The position numbers were made by a program, and so were the translations under genes. The notes under the pieces are model-generated. The model was not told the origin of the DNA and made no database searches. It saw only the letters and a list, made by a program, of their open reading frames with translations. A stretch of DNA of 64,000 bases, taken from Chitinophagaceae bacterium (lineage in GTDB: Bacteria; Bacteroidota; Bacteroidia; Chitinophagales; Chitinophagaceae). Of this stretch, positions 54,253-61,301 are shown piece by piece; position 1 is the first letter of the stretch, and every line of letters starts with the position of its first letter. Location of the stretch: assembly GCA_019638595.1 (NCBI GenBank), contig JAHBTJ010000005.1, positions 186,001-250,000 of the forward strand, in the 5' to 3' direction.

Positions 54253-55173
54253 TTAAAGTTCCTTTAGCATTCTTTGAGTTCCACGCCCAATCAGCTTTGC
54301 TTCTATTTCTGCAAAAAAAGATTTGCTTTTTATCGTCTTATAATCTTCTTCTCTCTCATATTTAATAGCAACCAAAGCCGCGTCTTCGTACTGTTTTTTA
54401 ACAGCAATAAATCCTTTTAATATTTTTTCGGATGGGGTCTTAACTTCGTCTATGTATTCTACAGCATCAGCGCAGGCGCTATACTCTATATCGTATTTGA
54501 TGAAACCGGGATAATTCTTTTTTAAAAATTCGTCATCTACCTGATTAAGAAAATCAAAATCATTTTCGATCAAATTTATTAGATATTCACTTCCGTGCTC
54601 ACGCCCCCAGCTTTCTTTTGCTTTCATTATTACTTTTCGTTCTTCTTCCTGCTTCGCGACATATGCTTTGTTGGTAGCTACTTTTTTTTCTTTTTCAGAA
54701 TCGTGAACATAAACAATGTAATCTATTGTTTCTTTATCGAGATCGTGCTGCGATGTTACCGCGCCTACTGCTGCGGCATAATTCCCTAAAAATTTATCCC
54801 GATTTGCTTTAATTTTTTCGCTTAACTCTTTTTCTTTTTTCGCTAACTTTTCCGCACGAGCTACCGCTACATTTGCAGACTCGGCTATATACTTGTTAAT
54901 TTCTGTTGCTACGTCTACGCTTTCAACATAATAATATTCCCAACCGCCACACTCTTTTTCTAACTTATCTACAATGACCTCCGTAACATCTTTGTTATAA
55001 TTAACGCTCGCGCAGCTTCGTAATAGCTCCTTGCGCATGTCGGATGTTAAACTAACCTTACCTGTTAACTTTCTTTCAACAGGTGTTCCTCTCTCAATAA
55101 ACAATCTTTTTCTAAATTCTTCAGAAAGGTTAAATTCAATAATAGCTTCCTGGCTGTAAGTTGTTTGTGTCAT
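54253..55173 (-). CDS. Long coiled-coil phage early protein
   Basis: The 306-residue protein is highly charged with coiled-coil stretches at about 110-180 (ARAEKLAKKEKELSEKIKAN). No enzyme motif is seen. It is the first gene of the leftward early operon, after a divergent control region containing an operator-like palindrome. Proteins of this kind in phages are often recombination or packaging accessories, but this is not shown. Confidence 0.6.
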   Translation of the reverse strand: MTQTTYSQEAIIEFNLSEEFRKRLFIERGTPVERKLTGKVSLTSDMRKELLRSCASVNYNKDVTEVIVDKLEKECGGWEYYYVESVDVATEINKYIAESANVAVARAEKLAKKEKELSEKIKANRDKFLGNYAAAVGAVTSQHDLDKETIDYIVYVHDSEKEKKVATNKAYVAKQEEERKVIMKAKESWGREHGSEYLINLIENDFDFLNQVDDEFLKKNYPGFIKYDIEYSACADAVEYIDEVKTPSEKILKGFIAVKKQYEDAALVAIKYEREEDYKTIKSKSFFAEIEAKLIGRGTQRMLKEL

Positions 55174-55232
55174 TTTGTAAGTGTTTAAAATTTGCTGCTG
55201 TAACAGCGTTAATAATTAATTACAACACAATA

Positions 55233-55253
55233 TTACAACCATTTTGGTTGTAA
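55233..55253. promoter_or_regulatory. Phage operator-like palindrome in the divergent region
   Basis: TTACAACC-N5-GGTTGTAA is a perfect 8-5-8 inverted repeat, next to TATATTTG on the minus strand (55256-55263), a -7-type element. A repressor there would block the early operon. It is likely bound by one of the Xre proteins. Confidence 0.6.
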
Positions 55254-55277
55254 AACAAATATATTTCAATATTTATT

Positions 55278-55296
55278 TTTGCAGCATTGTTGCAAA
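55278..55296. promoter_or_regulatory. Second copy of Zur box 4 sequence
   Basis: TTTGCAG-CATTG-TTGCAAA is identical to the box at 49265-49283; the identity extends at least two bases further on the left. It lies between the divergent phage genes. It may mean that the element's early genes respond to the host zinc regulator, or it may be chance conservation. Confidence 0.5.
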
Positions 55297-55373
55297 AATT
55301 GAATTAATTTTTATTCAATAAAACGACATTTTTTTAGATAATTTTCAACGATGCAGTTTCGTATTTTCGCTTT

Positions 55374-55586
55374 ATGACAGACGAGCAGATAGCAGATATT
55401 ATAGCTTATTTTGAAAACAAAGAACTGCCGGCAACAATGCAGGTGCAGGATGGGTTAATAACTGATTGCAAGGAGTTTGTAAAAACACAAAAGTACAGGA
55501 TCCGGGAAGGTGTACCGGTGATCGCTCGGGCAAGCTACGACCACCTGGTAGCGTTTAAGGAGGAGTTAGTTAAAGCAGGTTTATAA
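55374..55586 (+). CDS. Small phage-region protein (DUF6965-like)
   Basis: The 70-residue protein (ADIIAYFENKELPATMQVQD, ITDCKEFVKTQKYRI, HLVAFKEELVKAGL) matches the pattern of the small DUF6965-type proteins of Bacteroidota phages and mobile elements by my reading. It is the only plus-strand gene in this block, divergent from the early operon and facing the late operon terminator. The role is unknown; the place is that of a phage regulator. Confidence 0.65.
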   Translation: MTDEQIADIIAYFENKELPATMQVQDGLITDCKEFVKTQKYRIREGVPVIARASYDHLVAFKEELVKAGL

Positions 55587-55611
55587 AGTCTTAAATTGCA
55601 AAAACCCATCT

Positions 55612-55639
55612 AAAAAAGCCCGGCATAGAAATGCCGGGC
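55612..55639 (-). terminator. Intrinsic terminator of the late phage operon
   Basis: On the minus strand a perfect 9-bp stem GCCCGGCAT/ATGCCGGGC with a 4-base loop is followed by six T residues. It lies 28 bp after the last late gene (SGNH hydrolase). Confidence 0.9.
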
Positions 55640-55667
55640 AAAAACTAACTGCTTGTATGAAAAAAGG

Positions 55668-56813
55668 TTACCAGGTTGCCAGGGCTGTTCGAACCCATGT
55701 ATTAGTTGCTGTGCAGACGTACAGATACCCTCCTGCAACCCTCCACGCTCCAAGTGTGCCGGTAGCAGTTGCCGAAGCCGGGGCGGTTCCGGTTAATATA
55801 AATCGAACATCCCCGGGCTGAATTTCAAACCCACGATCTTTGCCTACCCTGAAAGCTCCTGTCTGATTCCTCCCTATTTGTTTTGGGTCTGCTAAAAGTT
55901 TCTCCAGCGCCTCGAAAGTCACATACGCATGACTGTAATCTATATACCTCCTTACATGTGATGCTATGTAATTAGCAGCTAACGTATACCCTGTTGCATT
56001 TAGGTGCAATTGATCGGCACGAAGGCTTGGAGGCGGAACATCGCGACTGAAGGCAATAACATCATCCGGCAGCTCTGGATTATAAGCATTAACTATTACC
56101 TTTCGCACGTCAATGTAGTTTTTCCCATATTGCTGCTGTAAAGCGTTATTGATGGACATTATATTGTTGTACCCCGCCCCTCCTATGCTTTCGCTTGAGT
56201 GATAATCACCGTTAAATACAGAAATCACAGCAAATCTATTGTGTCCGAGCTGGTTAACCATGCCGGCAATATCGCTCAGTACGGTAGATACGTCATTATA
56301 ATTATTTCTCCCGACAAAAAAAATGTTAGTAGCAGAAAGTCTTGTTCCTGATGCTACATCAAATCTCGCTTTGATCTGCGTTGACGTTTCACCGCCCACC
56401 CCTCCATTATACGGAATCTTTTCCCGACCAAAGGCGGCATCCAGGTAATTATATATTTGAGCTGCAAACGAATCGCCCCAGTCGGAAAGAGTACTGGATT
56501 TCATTACGTCAGCAAGCACGGATTCATCACTCATATCGCCCCCGCTGCCGGGGGCATCCTTAAAAAAATTTTCTTTAAACCACTCAAGCGCCTCCTCCGC
56601 TGAATTGAACATCTGTGTGTCGGGTGCTGAAAGAAGGTTGCTGTAGTGTGTTGAAAATTCTTCGTTACTACGCGTAATGCAAATGAGCTGAATGTTATCA
56701 CCAACCTGGTTGACTTTGTAATGCCCGATTGGCAGAACTCTTTTGTATCCCCCGATTATATCCAGCGACAGTGATTTGCCGGGGTCGAGTGTAAGAATAT
56801 ACTTTTGTATCAT
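55668..56813 (-). CDS. SGNH/GDSL hydrolase of the phage late module
   Basis: The 381-residue protein has the SGNH blocks in order: SDWGDSFAAQI (catalytic Ser), YNGGVGGETS (Gly), FFVGRNNYND (Asn) and RADQLHLNATGY (Asp-His). A distinct 100-residue N-terminal part comes first and a beta-rich C-terminal 100 residues (GAFRVGKDRGFEIQPGDVRF) follows, both plausible tail-fibre attachment pieces. It probably removes acetyl groups from a surface polysaccharide. Its ATG overlaps the stop of the alpha/beta hydrolase gene by 4 bp. Confidence 0.85.
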   Translation of the reverse strand: MIQKYILTLDPGKSLSLDIIGGYKRVLPIGHYKVNQVGDNIQLICITRSNEEFSTHYSNLLSAPDTQMFNSAEEALEWFKENFFKDAPGSGGDMSDESVLADVMKSSTLSDWGDSFAAQIYNYLDAAFGREKIPYNGGVGGETSTQIKARFDVASGTRLSATNIFFVGRNNYNDVSTVLSDIAGMVNQLGHNRFAVISVFNGDYHSSESIGGAGYNNIMSINNALQQQYGKNYIDVRKVIVNAYNPELPDDVIAFSRDVPPPSLRADQLHLNATGYTLAANYIASHVRRYIDYSHAYVTFEALEKLLADPKQIGRNQTGAFRVGKDRGFEIQPGDVRFILTGTAPASATATGTLGAWRVAGGYLYVCTATNTWVRTALATW

Positions 56814-57700
56814 AAATTTTCGATTTCGTAATTGATTGTAATATTGCCGGCTTGCAGCGTTGTGCTTTCCGTGATTGCCGGGCCTTTTATGTTTATAATA
56901 ATTTCCGCCTCAACATCGTCTGTATCGCTTTCACCGATCACAACCGGGCTGCTTTTAGGCGGCTCTTTTACGTTTCGTTTCACCTGTGCCAGCATCCATT
57001 CGTACAACTCCATTTTCTTATACTGCTCATGCCATCCCGAATGCCCTGCATTGTACCAGGTTACATTAGCACTCTTTACAAACGCCTCAATTTTTTTATT
57101 AAAATTCAAAAAAGAGGCATCGTCTTTCGTTCCGCAGAACGCCCACACTGGCGTGCCCAGCTCGTTTATTTTATTAAAGCTGTAAGAATCTGTTCCTTTG
57201 TTTTGCGCGCTCATGGGAACAAGGGCTGTTACTTTGCTCAAACAATTATCCGCGTAACTGTCCTCAAAAAAATAACATGTTGCCCGACCGCCCAGGCTCA
57301 AGCCGGTGATGAAAATTGCATCTGTATCCACACGATCTTTCAATAGCGGATCGTTCTCCCATATGTATACTATCTGTTCGGGTGACAATACATACCCTGT
57401 ACTATCCTGCTGCACAGATACAACAATAAACTTTTCAATTTCACTCGTATTTGGATTTCTGATCTGAAATTTATTTCCTTCATTTATAAGTCGTGCAGGG
57501 CCCATCGTCAACAGCGCTTCAGCTCCCTTTCCGCTCCCTACTGTTGTTTCACCGCTTCCGCAATGAAAAACAAGTAATGGATACTTTTTATCGCTCGTTT
57601 CGTAATCGTCCGGCAAGTGAATTAAAGCGTTGCGCGAAGTACTCTTTGTAATGTTCACGCGCTTGCTGTACTGTTTGCCAATGATGGGTAGGTTAATCAT
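56810..57700 (-). CDS. Alpha/beta hydrolase of the phage late module
   Basis: The 296-residue protein has the alpha/beta fold: YPLLVFHCGSGE, the nucleophile elbow ITGLSLGGRATC, an Asp region (AFCGTKDDASF) and His in AGHSGWHEQYKK. There is no signal peptide. A Pro-rich linker follows and then a small beta domain (INIKGPAITESTTLQAGNIT), which could attach it to a tail. It is similar in plan to the other hydrolase at 60165-61301, and the two may be distant relatives. Confidence 0.85.
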   Translation of the reverse strand: MINLPIIGKQYSKRVNITKSTSRNALIHLPDDYETSDKKYPLLVFHCGSGETTVGSGKGAEALLTMGPARLINEGNKFQIRNPNTSEIEKFIVVSVQQDSTGYVLSPEQIVYIWENDPLLKDRVDTDAIFITGLSLGGRATCYFFEDSYADNCLSKVTALVPMSAQNKGTDSYSFNKINELGTPVWAFCGTKDDASFLNFNKKIEAFVKSANVTWYNAGHSGWHEQYKKMELYEWMLAQVKRNVKEPPKSSPVVIGESDTDDVEAEIIINIKGPAITESTTLQAGNITINYEIENL

Positions 57701-57701
57701 G

Positions 57702-58238
57702 CTATTTGTTTTCGATTAATATATAGGGTATCCTTCTTTGCCCTTCTCTATCCATTGCCTTATATACATTCGTAATAAAAGCATCCCATTGGCTCGGGTA
57801 AACAGTCTGACAGCCTTCGCTGGACGTTGTTGTGTAGCCGCCCTTATGAATATTGATAGCAATGCCTTTAAAAATACCTTCCTGCCCATCACGGGCAACC
57901 GGCAATTCTTCTCTTATATTATCCGGTCTCAACGCAGGATAACCTCCCCCCGGTTTAGTAATGCCATGCTTTCCTTTCCTGTAATAATGCAGACCTGGTA
58001 CCAGCGTTGCAATTCCTTTTCTGTATTTTGAAGGATCTGTATTCGCGTTATAAGTCTGGTACAGATTAGGCGCAACCAGGATTATAGCATCGTCATATAT
58101 CCCCCGGTCATTTTCGCCTTCTTTTCCCATGCTGTTTAAGTAATAACCACGTATGCCAACCATGTATACGGATTCCGGAAATGAAAACCCCGATATCTTT
58201 TCTTTCAGCTCCCGCAATGTTATTTTAGGAGGTGTCAT
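57702..58238 (-). CDS. Possible L,D-transpeptidase-like endolysin
   Basis: The 178-residue protein contains INIHKGGYTTTSSEGCQTVY, a His then Ser-x-Gly-Cys pattern that recalls the YkuD active site, though with shorter spacing than usual. Its position in the lysis-like gene group (small membrane proteins on the upstream side) fits a cell-wall enzyme. Family assignment is tentative; it could be another Cys hydrolase. Confidence 0.55.
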   Translation of the reverse strand: MTPPKITLRELKEKISGFSFPESVYMVGIRGYYLNSMGKEGENDRGIYDDAIILVAPNLYQTYNANTDPSKYRKGIATLVPGLHYYRKGKHGITKPGGGYPALRPDNIREELPVARDGQEGIFKGIAINIHKGGYTTTSSEGCQTVYPSQWDAFITNVYKAMDREGQRRIPYILIENK

Positions 58239-58603
58239 TTCTTAAACAGTTTATTGTAAAACAAATTGAAAGTCAGATTCCATGTTGTGCCGAACAATAA
58301 AAGATTTAATGCCACTCCATATATTTTAGTTTCAAATAACCCATTGATCCAAAACCTTATTTCAGTTGAATAATCGGCTGTAGAAATCGCTGTAAGTACA
58401 AAAATTATCATAAGGCTTTTGGCTATATGCCAGGCATCAGCCTTCCATCCAAATATTTTCTTTGCATACTTCCAACTCGTGCGCTTATACCAGAATCTTT
58501 CATTCCAGTTACGGAAAATGCTTTCATAGAAATTTTCATTTTCGATCCTGTCCATAAAAGCATTGAGCATTGCAGCTGTGGCAATCAACAGTAGGCTTGT
58601 CAT
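58235..58603 (-). CDS. Membrane protein of the lysis-like group
   Basis: The 122-residue protein has hydrophobic segments at the start (SLLLIATAAMLNAFM), in the middle (AKSLMIIFVLTAISTA) and near the end (VALNLLLFGTTWNLTFNLF). A holin-type or anchoring role is possible. It overlaps both neighbours by 4 bp. Confidence 0.55.
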   Translation of the reverse strand: MTSLLLIATAAMLNAFMDRIENENFYESIFRNWNERFWYKRTSWKYAKKIFGWKADAWHIAKSLMIIFVLTAISTADYSTEIRFWINGLFETKIYGVALNLLLFGTTWNLTFNLFYNKLFKK

Positions 58604-58902
58604 TCATAAAGTCTTGTAATGATGAATTGAATTATTCCCGTAGCGATATACCAACCCCAAAATGGGTTAAAAACCTTCTTTACTTTATCTTCTTCAACAA
58701 CTTTGTAATAAAGCGATTTAAAGGCATCCCTGATGCTCCAGTTCACAGCCCAGGTAAACAGGAATGCTGTTATAGGAATATGCAGAAAAGCAACCCACTT
58801 TTTTTGCTCTATAATTTCAAAGCCGGCATCAAAAGTTTGAAAGAATAAGAGTGGCACAATGAATGCCAATGCGAATGCTAATATTCTAAATACGATTTTC
58901 AT
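58600..58902 (-). CDS. Membrane protein with two segments, phage lysis group
   Basis: The 100-residue protein has FRILAFALAFIVPLLFFQTF at the start and VAFLHIPITAFLFTWAVNW in the middle, with a charged loop and an end like a membrane re-entry (GWYIATGIIQFII). Possibly related in design to the neighbour at 58235. No family is recognised. It overlaps the upstream gene by 17 bp. Confidence 0.5.
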   Translation of the reverse strand: MKIVFRILAFALAFIVPLLFFQTFDAGFEIIEQKKWVAFLHIPITAFLFTWAVNWSIRDAFKSLYYKVVEEDKVKKVFNPFWGWYIATGIIQFIITRLYE

Positions 58903-59488
58903 TTTTTTTCGGTTTTAAAAAGTTTGGAAAATAAGTTTTGTATAAGTACCAACCTGCGCTGGCTAGTACTACTATTATTATCAGCCAGACGTACCAGGGA
59001 AACAATTTCCAGATAGAAAACTGTTCAGTCTTTTTATGTTCATCCACATGTACTATTTCTTCTTTTGTCCAGGAACTGTCAACATTTTTTGTTGCGGCGC
59101 TATCGGTAATATTTTTTTGCGTTGTGGTTTTGGAATTATCTGTACGTAGCAATTTGCCTTTTATCTTCGCCGATTTAATTCGCGGATTACTTAGCGCTAC
59201 TTCCAACCAGCCAAGAATGTCGCCTGAATCAACAATAGCCGGCTTTATTGGTTCCTCATATGCGGTATCAGTTTCCGGAGCAAATTCAAGATCAACCTCA
59301 ATATATCCCTCATCTACCTTGTCGTTGTTCTGCTCTATTTTTGAAAGATCTTTTCTTACATTAACACTATCGGCAGCAACTACTCTTTCATTATTATACA
59401 CATGCCGATCCTCCGTCCTGTTTTGTTTACTTGCGCGGCAGGAGAAAAGAAAAATGAGTGATAGTATGTAAAATAGTTTAATCATCAC
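58886..59488 (-). CDS. Lipoprotein with C-terminal membrane segment
   Basis: The 200-residue protein has a lipobox (LIFLFSCRASK), a charged middle part (coiled coil-like, Glu/Lys-rich) and a C-terminal hydrophobic segment (VWLIIIVVLASAGWYLY). An outer-membrane lipid anchor together with an inner-membrane segment recalls spanin-type lysis proteins, which join both membranes. That idea is inference from layout. Confidence 0.6.
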   Translation of the reverse strand: MMIKLFYILSLIFLFSCRASKQNRTEDRHVYNNERVVAADSVNVRKDLSKIEQNNDKVDEGYIEVDLEFAPETDTAYEEPIKPAIVDSGDILGWLEVALSNPRIKSAKIKGKLLRTDNSKTTTQKNITDSAATKNVDSSWTKEEIVHVDEHKKTEQFSIWKLFPWYVWLIIIVVLASAGWYLYKTYFPNFLKPKKNENRI

Positions 59489-59858
59489 GCTTTTTTATAT
59501 CGAAAAACGAAAACCTGCTTTTTAATTCTCCAAAAACCTTATCTAACCCAAATGTTAGTGCGGTTCCAACACCCACAGCCCATTCCATACTTAACTCCTT
59601 CGCTATAATTGTGCTTGCAAAGCGGTAAAACAAAAACATAAGGATCATCGAGGCTAGTATCCTCAATGAATTGTCTATGATTGCAAATCTGAAACTCCAT
59701 TTATCTGGAGTTCCTGTAGCGTCTTTGTATTTCAGCCTACTTACAACAATTAGGTTAACTATAATCACAAGGAGGCTGAAAAAAAATGCTGCTGCATAAG
59801 TGCCAACAGAAACTTCCCCCAAAACATTCCTTTTAAAGTCAATTATTATTTGTTCCAT
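59478..59858 (-). CDS. Small membrane protein, holin-like
   Basis: The 126-residue protein has about three hydrophobic segments (YAAAFFFSLLVIIVNLIVV, ILASMILMFLFYRF, AVGVGTALTFGL) and charged ends. Size and place next to a possible lipoprotein spanin fit a holin. Family not recognised. Confidence 0.55.
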   Translation of the reverse strand: MEQIIIDFKRNVLGEVSVGTYAAAFFFSLLVIIVNLIVVSRLKYKDATGTPDKWSFRFAIIDNSLRILASMILMFLFYRFASTIIAKELSMEWAVGVGTALTFGLDKVFGELKSRFSFFDIKKRDD

Positions 59859-59863
59859 TAGAA

Positions 59864-60154
59864 TTATTTTTTAAACTTCTTCTTTACCCATGCGTAACAA
59901 TCCTCCGCAGCTTTTTTCACTATTACCCCCAAAAAGCCGGAAACAAGAATAAAAGGCAGCGCTTTTAATATTTGTGCAGCGGCATCTTTTATAATAGTTA
60001 GATATTCGCCAACATTTATGTGCAACAAAGACGGAAGGTTCCAGCTCCATTCCATATGCAGCTTTGAATACCATTCAATAGTGCCGTATATTGCAGCGCC
60101 AACGAAAGCCGCTATTGTATCTCCAAAATTTTTATGTTCCATTGCTTTGCGCAT
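59864..60154 (-). CDS. Small membrane protein of the late module
   Basis: The 96-residue protein has hydrophobic segments (FVGAAIYGTIEWY and ALPFILVSGFLGVIV) and a basic tail (KKFKK). A second ATG 12 bp after the first (60142) is an equally possible start. It is a candidate second holin or a tail-anchoring protein. Confidence 0.5.
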   Translation of the reverse strand: MRKAMEHKNFGDTIAAFVGAAIYGTIEWYSKLHMEWSWNLPSLLHINVGEYLTIIKDAAAQILKALPFILVSGFLGVIVKKAAEDCYAWVKKKFKK

Positions 60155-60164
60155 AAGGTTTTAA

Positions 60165-61301
60165 TTACTCTTTTACCATATTCACCTTCTGTCCTTTTTT
60201 CCGCGTTGTTATTTTTTTTGCCGGTGGCTTATCGCCGGGCGTTGTTTTAATAATCGTTGTTTCCCAATCGAAATAACTGGCACTGCTTCCGTTGCCGTTC
60301 CTGCTCCTCAGCCTTATTTTGTACGTGCCGTTAACCAGTCCTGATATTGTTGCTGTCGTATCGCTGTTGGGAGTAACAGTAGCCGAGTTCGGGCCGGAGT
60401 TCTGCGCCCACTGTGCTACCGCTACATAGCCGGCTATCTTACCGTGAATTGTTACAGATGTGCCGGTTGTATTTATTGTAGCTTCCGCAAGAGCTTTTGG
60501 ATATTTATCTCTTGTTCCGGCGCTATCATAAACAGCCGGCTGGAAATACCTGTTATTCCAGCAGCAGTGATCCTCTCCAGGGTACTCAGCCGTATACATC
60601 TGCCCCGGATATGCGTTTTTAAGTGAATCCAGCGTTGAGGCTCGAACGTAAGAACCTCCGTCATCCTGGCCTATACCATAGTAATAATACCCTCCTTTAT
60701 CCAGCCAGAAACGTAGATCGCTTACAGTTGCCCCGCTGGTTGGCCCGGGAGTAGAGAATATTAATGCCGCGCTCCACATTGTATAATGATCATATGTTAT
60801 AGTCGGGCTCACGCTGTTGGAATGAGACATTAGCACCTGGTTCCATAGCTGCCCGCCCATGCTCAAGCCGGTCACAACCAATCTCATTGTATCTACTGCA
60901 TAGCGCTTTAATACAGAATCCACATGCCGGGTATAGAGGCGGGAAGTTGTAACTAACCTGGGCTGCATTCCAATAACAATACAGGGCGTATCCACATAGG
61001 AACCATCCAACTGCTGGAACTTAATATACCCATCCCAATAGCCTTGTTTTCTTGCCCGCAAAGGTCCGTTACGGTAGATCCTCGTGCTATCGGTAGAGAA
61101 CGTTCCTGTGCCTATCTCTCCGCTTCCTGGAAAGAACACAAGAGCGGGGTATTTATTAGTACCGTTGTAGCTTGCCGGCAACATCGTCCACGTACCTAGC
61201 GTTCCGTTCGTGTTTGTTATCTCCTCGTAGATGGAGGTTGGCGCCTGACCGATAGCGGCAAACGAGATGAGAAAAAGCGATATGGTTATCAGGTGTCTCA
61301 T
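60165..61301 (-). CDS. Secreted alpha/beta hydrolase (esterase-like) of the phage late module
   Basis: The 378-residue protein starts with a signal peptide (LITISLFLISFAAIGQA), unusual for a phage structural gene. It then has an alpha/beta fold: YPALVFFPGSGE, VVTGLSMGGQLW with the catalytic Ser, GIGQDDGG as a possible Asp site and GEDHCCW as the His site. A fibronectin/PKD-like domain (IRLRSRNGNGSS) follows at the end. It is probably a carbohydrate esterase. It overlaps the beta-helix gene by 4 bp, so both are made together. Confidence 0.82.
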   Translation of the reverse strand: MRHLITISLFLISFAAIGQAPTSIYEEITNTNGTLGTWTMLPASYNGTNKYPALVFFPGSGEIGTGTFSTDSTRIYRNGPLRARKQGYWDGYIKFQQLDGSYVDTPCIVIGMQPRLVTTSRLYTRHVDSVLKRYAVDTMRLVVTGLSMGGQLWNQVLMSHSNSVSPTITYDHYTMWSAALIFSTPGPTSGATVSDLRFWLDKGGYYYYGIGQDDGGSYVRASTLDSLKNAYPGQMYTAEYPGEDHCCWNNRYFQPAVYDSAGTRDKYPKALAEATINTTGTSVTIHGKIAGYVAVAQWAQNSGPNSATVTPNSDTTATISGLVNGTYKIRLRSRNGNGSSASYFDWETTIIKTTPGDKPPAKKITTRKKGQKVNMVKE

